In this document: one piece after another, positions 1 to 5,307 of the stretch
Layout of the letters: every line of letters starts with the position of its first letter
Position numbering within the stretch: position 1 is the stretch's first letter
Source of the DNA: Clostridia bacterium
Lineage (GTDB): Bacteria; Bacillota_A; Clostridia; Oscillospirales; CAG-272
Direction: 5' to 3'
NCBI GenBank assembly: GCA_017472105.1
Contig: JAFUQY010000427.1
Coordinates: 1 to 5,413, forward strand
DNA length: 5,413 nt
Program-made: the position numbers and the translations under genes
Notes under the pieces: generated by a model
Database searches by the model: none
What the model was told of the DNA's origin: nothing
The model's input: the letters and a program-made list of their open reading frames with translations, nothing else

Positions 1-21
1 AACCTTCGGTTTCAATGAATT

Positions 22-40
22 AAAACGCGGAGCGTTTTTT
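22..40 (+). terminator. weak intrinsic terminator-like hairpin upstream of nrdG
   Basis: AAAACGC (22-28) can pair with GCGTTTT (32-38) around a three-base loop, and the run of T continues to position 40. This resembles a small rho-independent terminator for a gene entering from the left. The stem has only three G-C pairs and the loop is tight, so it may be partly read through, leaving nrdG coupled to upstream transcription. No end of an upstream gene can be recognised in the first 20 bases. Confidence 0.4.
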
Positions 41-45
41 CCGAT

Positions 46-78
46 TCTCTTCACTCTTCACCCTTCTCTCTTCACTCT
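46..78 (+). repeat. pyrimidine-rich leader with a 12-bp direct repeat
   Basis: TCTCTTCACTCT occurs at 46-57 and again at 67-78, a spacing of 21 bases, inside an almost purely C/T tract between the hairpin and the nrdG ribosome binding site. In mRNA this would be an unstructured pyrimidine-rich leader. No function is assigned. Confidence 0.55.
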
Positions 79-95
79 CCCGAAAGGAGTCCATC

Positions 96-617
96 ATGCA
101 TTACGGAGAAATCAAAAACTGCGATATCGCCAACGGGATCGGGGTGCGGGTGACGCTGTTCGTCTCGGGATGCACGAACCGGTGCCGGGGATGCTTTCAG
201 CCGCAGACGTGGGATTTTGACTACGGTCAGGAGTTCACCCGCGAAACCGAGGACAAAATCCTTGATATGCTGTCTCCGTCGTACATCACGGGGCTGACCC
301 TCCTCGGCGGTGAACCGTTTGAGCCGGAAAATCAGCGCGTGCTTGTGCCGTTTCTGCGCCGCGTGAAGCTGAGATACCCCGCAAAAACCGTGTGGGCGTT
401 CTCCGGATTCACGCTGGACGAGCTTCTCACCGACGGATTCCGCGCGAGATGCGAGGTCACGGACGAGATGCTCTCGATGGCGGATGTGCTCGTCGACGGA
501 CGGTTCGTGGAAGAGAAGAAGGATATCGCCCTCCGTTTCCGCGGCTCGTCGAATCAGCGGATCATTGATCTGAAGAAAACCCGCGAAGCCGGACATGCCG
601 TGATGTGGGACGGATGA
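96..617 (+). CDS. nrdG: anaerobic ribonucleoside-triphosphate reductase activating protein (NrdG, radical SAM)
   Basis: NrdG is a cytoplasmic radical SAM activase. Its [4Fe-4S] cluster cleaves S-adenosylmethionine to place the glycyl radical on class III ribonucleotide reductase NrdD, which makes dNTPs without oxygen. At 173 residues the protein is normal for the family. Cys26, Cys30 and Cys33 form the CX3CX2C cluster motif (SGCTNRCRGCF). GGEPF at 71-75 is the SAM-binding glycine motif. The C-terminal part, with VDGRF (133-137) and RGSSNQRIID (149-158), is typical of NrdG. The start is set by AAAGGAG at 83-89, six bases before ATG. The partner nrdD is not in the window; it usually lies directly upstream, and the hairpin at 22-40 would then fall between the two genes. 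No NrdR box is visible. Phe codons are mixed (4 TTT, 7 TTC), unlike the next gene. Family assignment is near certain. Activity is inferred from intact motifs. Confidence 0.94.
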   Translation: MHYGEIKNCDIANGIGVRVTLFVSGCTNRCRGCFQPQTWDFDYGQEFTRETEDKILDMLSPSYITGLTLLGGEPFEPENQRVLVPFLRRVKLRYPAKTVWAFSGFTLDELLTDGFRARCEVTDEMLSMADVLVDGRFVEEKKDIALRFRGSSNQRIIDLKKTREAGHAVMWDG

Positions 618-660
618 GGAACGTGAAGGTGTATTCAATTGTTTTATCAAAGATGTTCCT

Positions 661-772
661 GCGTCAGCAAGCCAAACGCTGATCTCTGTCATTCAGAGGG
701 CGAAAATTGCTGGCAGCCACAGCCATACACGGCCCTCAGAATGACAAAATCGGATGTTGGGCTTGTTGACGC
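661..772. repeat. element A: 112-bp MITE-like inverted-repeat element
   Basis: The left end GCGTCAGCAAGCC (661-673) mirrors GGCTTGTTGACGC (760-772) with one mismatch. Further in, GTCATTCAGAGGGC mirrors GCCCTCAGAATGAC, again with one mismatch, so most of the element can fold into a long hairpin. The 40 bases 732-771 match 2992-3031 in element B with three differences, which shows a dispersed family and not a chance hairpin. There is no reading frame inside, so any movement would need a transposase elsewhere. There is no U-tract, so it is not an obvious terminator for nrdG. The TGTCATTC-GAGGG core resembles palindromic intergenic repeats common in many bacterial genomes (from memory). Confidence 0.75.
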
Positions 773-793
773 TATATACGGCTTGAATATAAG
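766..793 (+). promoter_or_regulatory. possible distal promoter formed at the edge of element A
   Basis: TTGACG (766-771) and TATAAG (788-793) are each five of six to the sigma-A consensus, with a 16-base spacer. The -35 hexamer lies inside the terminal repeat of element A and the -10 lies outside it. If used, it would give the binding-protein mRNA a leader of roughly 215 bases. The proximal promoter at 943-971 is the better candidate for the main start. Confidence 0.4.
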
Positions 794-921
794 ATAGGGG
801 GCATCCCTCATCCCATATCACCAAATCCGAACGCCGATTTTCGGCTGAGTCCATAGCAAATCCGGCATTTTCACAAAATATCCGTAAAATATTTGTCAAA
901 TCTGTGCAAATATCTGAAAAA

Positions 922-962
922 CATCCGTCTTGCCGAAATCTATTGCAATTTCGCGGCGGATG
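922..962. promoter_or_regulatory. dyad-symmetric site over the -35 region (candidate operator)
   Basis: CATCCG (922-927) mirrors CGGATG (957-962). Nested inside, CGAAAT (934-939) mirrors ATTTCG (948-953). The nested dyad brackets the -35 hexamer TTGCAA, itself a palindrome, so a dimeric regulator bound here would cover the promoter. The DNA lies upstream of the expected transcription start, so an RNA hairpin role is unlikely for this promoter. The binding protein is unknown. Confidence 0.45.
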
Positions 963-971
963 TTTTATAAT
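943..971 (+). promoter_or_regulatory. sigma-A type promoter of the solute-binding protein gene
   Basis: The -35 TTGCAA (943-948) is separated by 17 bases from a perfect -10 TATAAT (966-971). Transcription would start near 978, giving a leader of about 37 bases that carries AGGAGA at 1002-1007. Hexamers and spacing are identical to those upstream of the HTH regulator gene. Confidence 0.75.
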
Positions 972-1014
972 TGAGAAAGCATAATTCAAATCCAATACAT
1001 CAGGAGAACATAAA

Positions 1015-2511
1015 ATGAAGAGAATCCTCACCCTTCTGCTTGCCTGCTCCATGCTTCTTTCCGCAGTCGCGTGCAGTGACAATGCGGCGGATGAAACCCA
1101 GGGCTCCGCTGACACCTCCGCAAGCGTTTCCGGCACCACCGAAACCACCGGCGAAGAAACCACCGGCGAAACCTCCCGTGCCGACGTCAAGGACAACCTT
1201 CCCGAAATCAGCTTCGACGGCCGTGAATTCCGTGCGGCTTCCACCACTTCCACCCAGTACGAATTCTACTCCGAAGAAATCACCGGCGAAGCAACCAACG
1301 ACGCAGTTTACAACCGTAACCTCTACATCGAAGACCGCTTCGGCGTGAAGATCGTTCCCATCGAATACGCAAGCCTCGGCGACATCACCGGCGACGTTGC
1401 AAAGCTCGTTCAGGCAGGCACCGACGCTTACGAAGTTGCATCCCACTGCGCATGGAGAGCATCCACTCCCATCGGCGCACATGCATACCGCAACTGGCTT
1501 GAAGTGGAACACATCGACCTGACCCAGCCCTGGTGGAACCAGCTCGCAAACGACCAGAGCACCATCAACGGCTTCCTCTACACCATCACCGGTGACATCA
1601 ACATTTCCTCCCTGCTGAACACCTACGCGATGTTCTTCAACATTGACCTCGCGGAAGACTACGGCATCACCGCAGAATCCCTCTACAACCTCGTTTACGA
1701 AGGCAAATGGACCGTTGACAAGTTCATCGAAATCACCTCCGCGGTATTCCAGGACCAGAACGGTAACGGTATGAAGGACGACGCTGACACCTTCGGCTTC
1801 GCAGCATGGCCGGGCATCTCCGCTGACGCATGGCTCGCTGCATTCGACCAGCCCATCTCCGGCAAGGACGAAAACGGCTTCCCGACCCCTGTATTCATGA
1901 CCGACAAGACCGTTGCGGCTGTTGAAAAGATCAGCAACTTCTACTACAACACCCAGGGCTGCTATGCCGACATGGGCACCGCTGAATATGAAGTAACCAT
2001 GTTCGTGAACAATCAGGTTATCATGGTTCCCTCCATCTTCAACGACGCATTCACCCAGTACAGAAACATGGACGCCGCTTACGGTATCGTTCCTTATCCG
2101 AAGTGGGACGAAGCACAGACAAGATACCTCACCAACGCGCGTGACCAGTACACTGTCCTCGGTATTCCCGCATTCAAAGCTGACAGCGACCTCGAGTTCA
2201 TCGGCATCATCACCGAAGCGCTCGCAGCAGAATCCTACCGTTCCGTATTCCCCCAGTACTACGACATCGCTCTGAAGGGCAAGTACTCCGTTGACAAGGA
2301 CACCGCAAACATGGTTGACCTCGTTCTCTCCGGCAGAAACTTCGACTTCTCCTTCCTCTTCGGTGACAGCCAGTTCCAGCGTCTGCCCTACATGTTCCGC
2401 GACCTTCTCGCAGACAGATCCACCGACGTAGCATCCAAGTACAAGAGAATGGAAAAGGTTCTCGCAAGATCCGTTGCCAAGCTCGCAGACCTGTACATGG
2501 AACAGGAATAA
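1015..2511 (+). CDS. ABC transporter extracellular solute-binding lipoprotein (family 1-like)
   Basis: The product is a 498-residue surface receptor that would capture a solute, most likely an oligosaccharide or related molecule, for an ABC importer. The N-terminus has Lys2-Arg3, a hydrophobic stretch (4-19) and lipobox-like SAVAC with Cys20 as the probable lipidated residue. A Thr/Glu/Ser-rich linker follows (about 21-58), with GEETTGET-type repeats, leading to the binding domain (about 61-498). DQNGNGMKDDAD (247-258) fits the calcium-loop pattern DxNxNGxxDxxD, a frequent feature of these proteins. LTQPWWNQ (169-176), the GKWTVDKF segment (230-237) and YGIVPYPKWDEAQ (356-368) match the usual clostridial pattern. 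AGGAGA sits seven bases before ATG. All 27 Phe codons are TTC, and Asn, Asp, Tyr and Thr codons mostly end in C, which implies strong translational selection. No permease or ATPase gene adjoins it, and a terminator follows at once, so it is a monocistronic, orphan-type gene here. Substrate is unknown. Confidence 0.92.
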   Translation: MKRILTLLLACSMLLSAVACSDNAADETQGSADTSASVSGTTETTGEETTGETSRADVKDNLPEISFDGREFRAASTTSTQYEFYSEEITGEATNDAVYNRNLYIEDRFGVKIVPIEYASLGDITGDVAKLVQAGTDAYEVASHCAWRASTPIGAHAYRNWLEVEHIDLTQPWWNQLANDQSTINGFLYTITGDINISSLLNTYAMFFNIDLAEDYGITAESLYNLVYEGKWTVDKFIEITSAVFQDQNGNGMKDDADTFGFAAWPGISADAWLAAFDQPISGKDENGFPTPVFMTDKTVAAVEKISNFYYNTQGCYADMGTAEYEVTMFVNNQVIMVPSIFNDAFTQYRNMDAAYGIVPYPKWDEAQTRYLTNARDQYTVLGIPAFKADSDLEFIGIITEALAAESYRSVFPQYYDIALKGKYSVDKDTANMVDLVLSGRNFDFSFLFGDSQFQRLPYMFRDLLADRSTDVASKYKRMEKVLARSVAKLADLYMEQE

Positions 2512-2531
2512 TTGAATCCGATCAAATGAAG

Positions 2532-2568
2532 AAAAGCAGCTTATACCGCAAGGTAAGGCTGCTTTTTT
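2532..2568 (+). terminator. intrinsic terminator of the solute-binding protein gene
   Basis: AAAAGCAGC (2532-2540) pairs with GCTGCTTTT (2558-2566). The upper stem ACC/GGT closes a GCAA loop of the stable GNRA type, and a six-T run ends at 2568. It begins 20 bases after the TAA stop, as expected for a strongly expressed single gene. Confidence 0.9.
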
Positions 2569-2580
2569 GTGTTGTTTTGG
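2562..2580 (+). repeat. 19-bp direct repeat, copy 1 (terminator tail)
   Basis: CTTTTTTGTGTTGTTTTGG is repeated exactly at 3057-3075, on the far side of palindrome B. Copy 1 is the T-rich tail of the terminator. The match suggests a target duplication or recombination event linked to the arrival of element B, although 41 non-palindromic bases (2581-2621) separate copy 1 from the left arm. Confidence 0.7.
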
Positions 2581-2621
2581 CTGGTGGGAATTTTTTTGTG
2601 AATCCCGAGGGAGACCCCAAT

Positions 2622-3057
2622 GTTATTAACTTAAGGCAAATCCGACTTATTCCAGCCTGACGCTACCCTTTGTCATTCAGAGGGCTGTGTATGGCACGAA
2701 ATACATACTGTTTCACAGTACGTTACGCCATACACCATGCCCGAAGAATCTGTGCATGTCCTATTCAGATCGGAATATGTCCGTGGTATTCATTCCTACT
2801 CAGGTGAAGGTTACTCACGAACGATTATAATGGACGGTTTGAACAGATATTATTTCTGTAAATTGTACGTTATTACAAAGCGAGTACCCTTAAGCTGAAC
2901 AGGCACGACAACCACGGACATATGCCGAACCAAACAGGACATGCACAGATTCTTCGGGCAGGACATTGGGCATAAATTATCAGAACAGCCCGCCCTCAGA
3001 ATGACAAAACTGTATGTTGGGCTTGTTGACGGATAACTTTTACCTTAAGTTAATGAC
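2622..3057. repeat. element B: 436-bp near-complete palindrome (foldback element)
   Basis: The ends GTTATTAACTTAAGG (2622-2636) and 3043-3057 mirror each other with one mismatch. Inner mirrored blocks include GTCATTCAGAGGGC and its partner near 2991-3005, a perfect 24-bp pair (2738-2761 with 2937-2960), a perfect 13-bp pair (2775-2787 with 2911-2923), and CAGA/TCTG at the apex near 2851. Similarity between the arms, with gaps, continues almost to the apex, so a transcript through it could form one very long hairpin. The end blocks are shared with element A. No coding frame is present. It is best read as a large non-autonomous foldback or MITE-like element. A structural RNA is possible but unsupported. 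Confidence 0.8.
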
Positions 3058-3075
3058 TTTTTTGTGTTGTTTTGG
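3057..3075 (+). repeat. 19-bp direct repeat, copy 2 (right edge of element B)
   Basis: This is an exact copy of the terminator tail at 2562-2580. It starts at the last base of the right arm of palindrome B and carries no hairpin of its own here, so it is probably non-functional as a terminator. Its presence supports an insertion or duplication at this locus. Confidence 0.7.
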
Positions 3076-3187
3076 GTTTGGGTCATGCCGTATTCCGTGT
3101 TTTTCGGCGGGAGGAAAACAGGATGTAATTTCGATTGGCGGTGATTTTTTCCCGATTGAACATACCGTCAGCCGATTCCCGTTGATT

Positions 3188-3338
3188 TTGTAGGGTTGAT
3201 CCCTTGCGGTCAACCGCTGTAAAAACACAAAACCAACGATATTTTGTAGGATAACAGCCGTGTATCGGATGTGTCTGCACGGAAAGGATATTGGGTTGAA
3301 ATTGTCCGACGGTTGACCGCAAGGGATCAACCCTACAA
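3188..3338. repeat. element C: 151-bp element with perfect 29-bp terminal inverted repeats
   Basis: Positions 3188-3216 are the exact reverse complement of 3310-3338. Each terminal repeat also contains its own small stem, GGTTGA with TCAACC (3194-3199 and 3210-3215 on the left). The interior is a degraded palindrome whose apex, CCG-TGTAT-CGG (3258-3268), lies at the exact centre of the element. There is no reading frame. The segment 3273-3298 closely matches 5096-5123 in element D. It lies 42 bases beyond the stop of the HTH gene but lacks a U-tract, so I do not call it that gene's terminator. Confidence 0.8.
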
Positions 3339-3379
3339 TAATTTAAGGCATCTGCATCCCCGGAACCGTCATACAGATT

Positions 3380-4852
3380 TCACCTCATCAATTCCTCCGC
3401 CAGTTCCCCGAACAGCTTCGCGGCGGCGGCGGTGGTCGTCACGTGATGTTTCAGCAGATCCTCCCGGAAGAAGTGCAGGAAGATCCCGCAGAATTCCTCG
3501 TCCACGATGATCGCTTCCGTGTGACCGGTGGCGAGGTTGTAGTCCGTGTCGGCTGGGATGAACTGCACGCCTTCGCCTTCGTAGCACGTCGCCTCCATGC
3601 CGGTGAATCCACGGTCGTCGCGGAGGAGGTATGCGTTGAAATACGGATTCGTCCGCGTCTGATGCGCGAGATTTTCCAGAATCCGGGCGCGCTCCGCTTT
3701 TGTGTACGGCCGCATCAGGAAGAAATGGTCGGAAGTGCATCCCGTCTCCGCGAACTTCCGGATCGCCGTCTCCGAGAATACCACGTGCGTCACTTTGTGC
3801 TGGGTGAACGTGTTCCGGTAGCGCATCTGCTGGATTTCCGCAAGCCGCTCGATCGTCCGGGTGAAATCCGGGGTGTCAAGACCTGCCTGCCGCGCACCGT
3901 CGAGACATGCATTTTTCAGAATCTCCGTCTCGATCTGATTCAGGCACACATCCGGCTTGAACATGTACACGTTCCGGTTTTCCTCGAGCCGGCGGTAGGT
4001 GTCCGTGAAGGTGAGGTAGTCCCCGGGAGAGAAAACGGGCGGATACGTCGTCTTGATCGGGCGCGGAGAAATGTCGAGAAGGGCAAGATACCGCTCCCAG
4101 TACGCGAAAATCCCGGCGGATTCGTGGATCACTCCGCTGTATTCGTCCGGGAACATCATCTGATACTCCCGCACCGCACCGTCGGATACAACGCGGCAGG
4201 CAATGCAGTTCATGCCGATGAACGCGAGGGGCCCCGTGGGATCACTTCCGCCGCGCACGGAGAAACATGTATAATTCGGAAATCCGAACAGACCCGTCAG
4301 GGTTACAATCATCGAAGCCGTCCGCGCGGGATCGCTGTTGACCGCCATGAAGTGCCGCACCGTGAGCTTATCCATCGCTGCCGATCCGAGCAGAACGGCA
4401 AGCTCCCGTGCCAGCGCGCGCGACGAGCAGTTGAGAATGAGCACTTCCGCGGAGTCGGACTGACGCAGAACCGAGGTCAGGTTGCAGAGAGGGAAGGCGC
4501 CCGTTTCCGACTGCATCACAATCTCCGGCACCGGCTGCCGCGTCGGCTGAAGAAGCTCGCGGATCTGATCCCGTGCGCGCAGAACACCCTCGCCGACCTC
4601 GTCCGTGTGAACTGCAAGCGCGAGTGCGGCTTTCTCTTCCTCCGTGAGGGAGAGCGCAGAGGACTCCGAAACTTCCCGGTAAACCTTGCGGATGCTGTCC
4701 ATGCCCGCCGTTCCCGAAAAAACGCGCGAGAGTGTGGTCTTGCTCTTATGCCCAAGAATCCGGCTCAGCTCCGCCGCAGTGATGTCACGTTCCCGGATGA
4801 TGCGTTCCAGGCAGACGCGGAAGGATTCGTAAGTTTTATGCATAATATACAT
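3380..4852 (-). CDS. HTH (XRE-like) transcriptional regulator with large uncharacterised C-terminal region
   Basis: This is a 490-residue, probably cytoplasmic protein. Residues 7-60 contain a helix-turn-helix of Cro/C1 type: TAAELSRILG (25-34), a turn at HKS, then recognition helix KTTLSRVFSG (38-47). A short helical Glu/Ala-rich linker follows (69-100). The remaining 380 or so residues match no domain I recognise. They contain the predicted alpha/beta segments AEVLILNCSS (135-144), LAFIGMNCIACRVV (209-222) and a C-terminal helical FLHFFREDLL (458-467). The size suggests ligand sensing, as in one-component regulators, but the ligand is unknown. No membrane segment or signal peptide is visible. 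The first ATG (4852) has GGA directly against it. Met4 (ATG at 4843) has GGAA eight bases upstream and may be the true start, giving 487 residues. No clear terminator follows. It converges on the binding-protein gene and shares promoter architecture with it. Confidence 0.82.
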   Translation of the reverse strand: MYIMHKTYESFRVCLERIIRERDITAAELSRILGHKSKTTLSRVFSGTAGMDSIRKVYREVSESSALSLTEEEKAALALAVHTDEVGEGVLRARDQIRELLQPTRQPVPEIVMQSETGAFPLCNLTSVLRQSDSAEVLILNCSSRALARELAVLLGSAAMDKLTVRHFMAVNSDPARTASMIVTLTGLFGFPNYTCFSVRGGSDPTGPLAFIGMNCIACRVVSDGAVREYQMMFPDEYSGVIHESAGIFAYWERYLALLDISPRPIKTTYPPVFSPGDYLTFTDTYRRLEENRNVYMFKPDVCLNQIETEILKNACLDGARQAGLDTPDFTRTIERLAEIQQMRYRNTFTQHKVTHVVFSETAIRKFAETGCTSDHFFLMRPYTKAERARILENLAHQTRTNPYFNAYLLRDDRGFTGMEATCYEGEGVQFIPADTDYNLATGHTEAIIVDEEFCGIFLHFFREDLLKHHVTTTAAAAKLFGELAEELMR

Positions 4853-4880
4853 TCCGTTTCGTATGTTATGCGTATATTAT
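4842..4880. promoter_or_regulatory. perfect 9-bp inverted repeat over the regulator's promoter and start (candidate autoregulatory operator)
   Basis: ATAATATAC (4842-4850) is the exact reverse complement of GTATATTAT (4872-4880). One half overlaps the start codons and the other overlaps the -10 box, with 21 bases between. TTATGCATAA (4836-4845) is an adjoining 10-bp palindrome. Because one half lies upstream of the expected transcript start, the symmetry would be read as DNA, which fits repression by a dimeric HTH protein. The AT-rich composition means chance symmetry is possible. Confidence 0.45.
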
Positions 4881-4904
4881 AACAAAATTGATTCGGTATT
4901 GCAA
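4876..4904 (-). promoter_or_regulatory. sigma-A type promoter of the HTH regulator gene
   Basis: Read on the minus strand, TTGCAA (4904-4899) is followed after 17 bases by TATAAT (4881-4876). Transcription would start near 4869, leaving a leader of about 17 to 26 bases depending on which ATG is used. Both hexamers and the spacing equal those of the binding-protein promoter at 943-971. Confidence 0.72.
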
Positions 4905-4949
4905 GTGGTTTATGGGAATTTTTGGGGACGGTTATGCATGGTGCACGTC

Positions 4950-5026
4950 GCATGGGGAAGGTGTATGGCGGATTTTTGGGGTTCACGCCGGATTTTTGGG
5001 TTCATACCGGATTTTTGGGTGCACGC
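4950..5026 (+). repeat. left array: four degenerate 19-20 bp units
   Basis: Three units begin with CGGATTTTTGGG at 4969, 4989 and 5008 (20, 19 and 19 bases). Before them, GCATGGGGAAGGTGTATGG (4950-4968) is a further unit whose core matches the reverse complement of the right-array unit, GCATGGGAAGG. Aligned in phase, CACGCCGGATTTTTGGG-type units match the reversed right-array unit at 12 of 19 positions. The array therefore looks like a diverged, inverted counterpart of the one at 5304-5413. Confidence 0.65.
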
Positions 5027-5307
5027 CTCATCCGTCACGGATTTTCAATCCGCGCCACCTTCCCCGGCTGCGTTCATTCGGCTGAAATTGTTCGTGCCTG
5101 CACGGGGAAGGCTTATTGGGTTGTCCGTCCCGCAGTTCTACGGATATTTTGGGGTTTGATTTATCGTAAAATCACGTTTTTCTTCCGGCGATGCTGCGGG
5201 AGCATAAATCCAATATGCCTTCCCCCGCAGGTATAAACGATTTCAGATAGCCGAACGCGATGGGGAAGGTGGCGCGATTTTTGAAAAAAATCGTGACGGA
5301 TGAGGCG
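5024..5307. repeat. element D: 284-bp foldback element
   Basis: The ends CGCCTCATCCGTCACG (5024-5039) and 5292-5307 are perfect 16-bp mirrors. CGCGCCACCTTCCCC (5051-5065) mirrors 5262-5276 perfectly, TCCCGCAG (5128-5135) mirrors 5194-5201, and the apex GATTTATCGTAAAATC (5158-5173) lies at the exact centre. Mismatches and small gaps between these blocks show that the arms have diverged. A GGGGAAGG / CCTTCCCC motif recurs in both arms. There is no coding frame. The segment 5096-5123 is shared with element C. Confidence 0.8.

Larger units (their letters stand above)
618..1014. other. intergenic region between nrdG and the solute-binding protein gene
   Basis: This stretch holds no credible coding sequence. 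Positions 618-660 show nothing recognisable and no clear terminator for nrdG. Element A occupies 661-772, with a possible outward promoter at its right edge. Between about 800 and 920 there is a small hairpin (GCCGA 833-837 with TCGGC 841-845), with ATATTTG (889-895) opposite CAAATAT (907-913). The proximal promoter and its dyad lie at 922-971, and the ribosome binding site AGGAGA at 1002-1007. Confidence 0.7.
2512..3379. other. 868-base intergenic region between convergent genes, rich in foldback elements
   Basis: I find no credible gene here. It contains the terminator of the binding-protein gene (2532-2568), a 19-bp direct repeat (2562-2580 and 3057-3075), the 436-bp palindrome B (2622-3057) and the 151-bp element C (3188-3338). 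The spacer 2581-2621 and the stretch 3076-3187 show nothing recognisable. Short open frames over 3040-3330 run through the repeat arms and have no ribosome binding site or recognisable protein. Confidence 0.7.

Noticed and set aside
72..692. 206-codon open frame on the minus strand over nrdG
   Set aside because: It overlaps the whole of a motif-complete nrdG in antisense and has no recognisable family.
800..1014. Riboswitch in the leader of the binding-protein gene
   Set aside because: Only a 5-bp hairpin and AT-rich symmetries are visible, no known aptamer consensus, and the best promoter leaves a leader of only about 37 bases.
693..1512. Open frames on the minus strand across the start of the binding-protein gene
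   Set aside because: They lie opposite a strongly supported lipoprotein gene and its promoter, and their translations look like low-complexity shadows of the Thr/Glu-rich linker.
2622..3057. Retron or reverse-transcriptase-linked RNA at the long palindrome
   Set aside because: No reverse transcriptase gene adjoins it, and its ends are shared with the short element A, which fits a dispersed repeat better.
3188..3338. Element C as intrinsic terminator of the HTH gene
   Set aside because: The stem is strong, but no T-run follows it in the direction of transcription. It may still impede polymerase.
3443..4882. A 479-codon open frame on the plus strand opposite the HTH gene
   Set aside because: It is antisense to a protein with a clear helix-turn-helix, its translation is Arg/His-rich with no recognisable domain, and it lacks a ribosome binding site. 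Codon bias of the real gene explains the long open frame.
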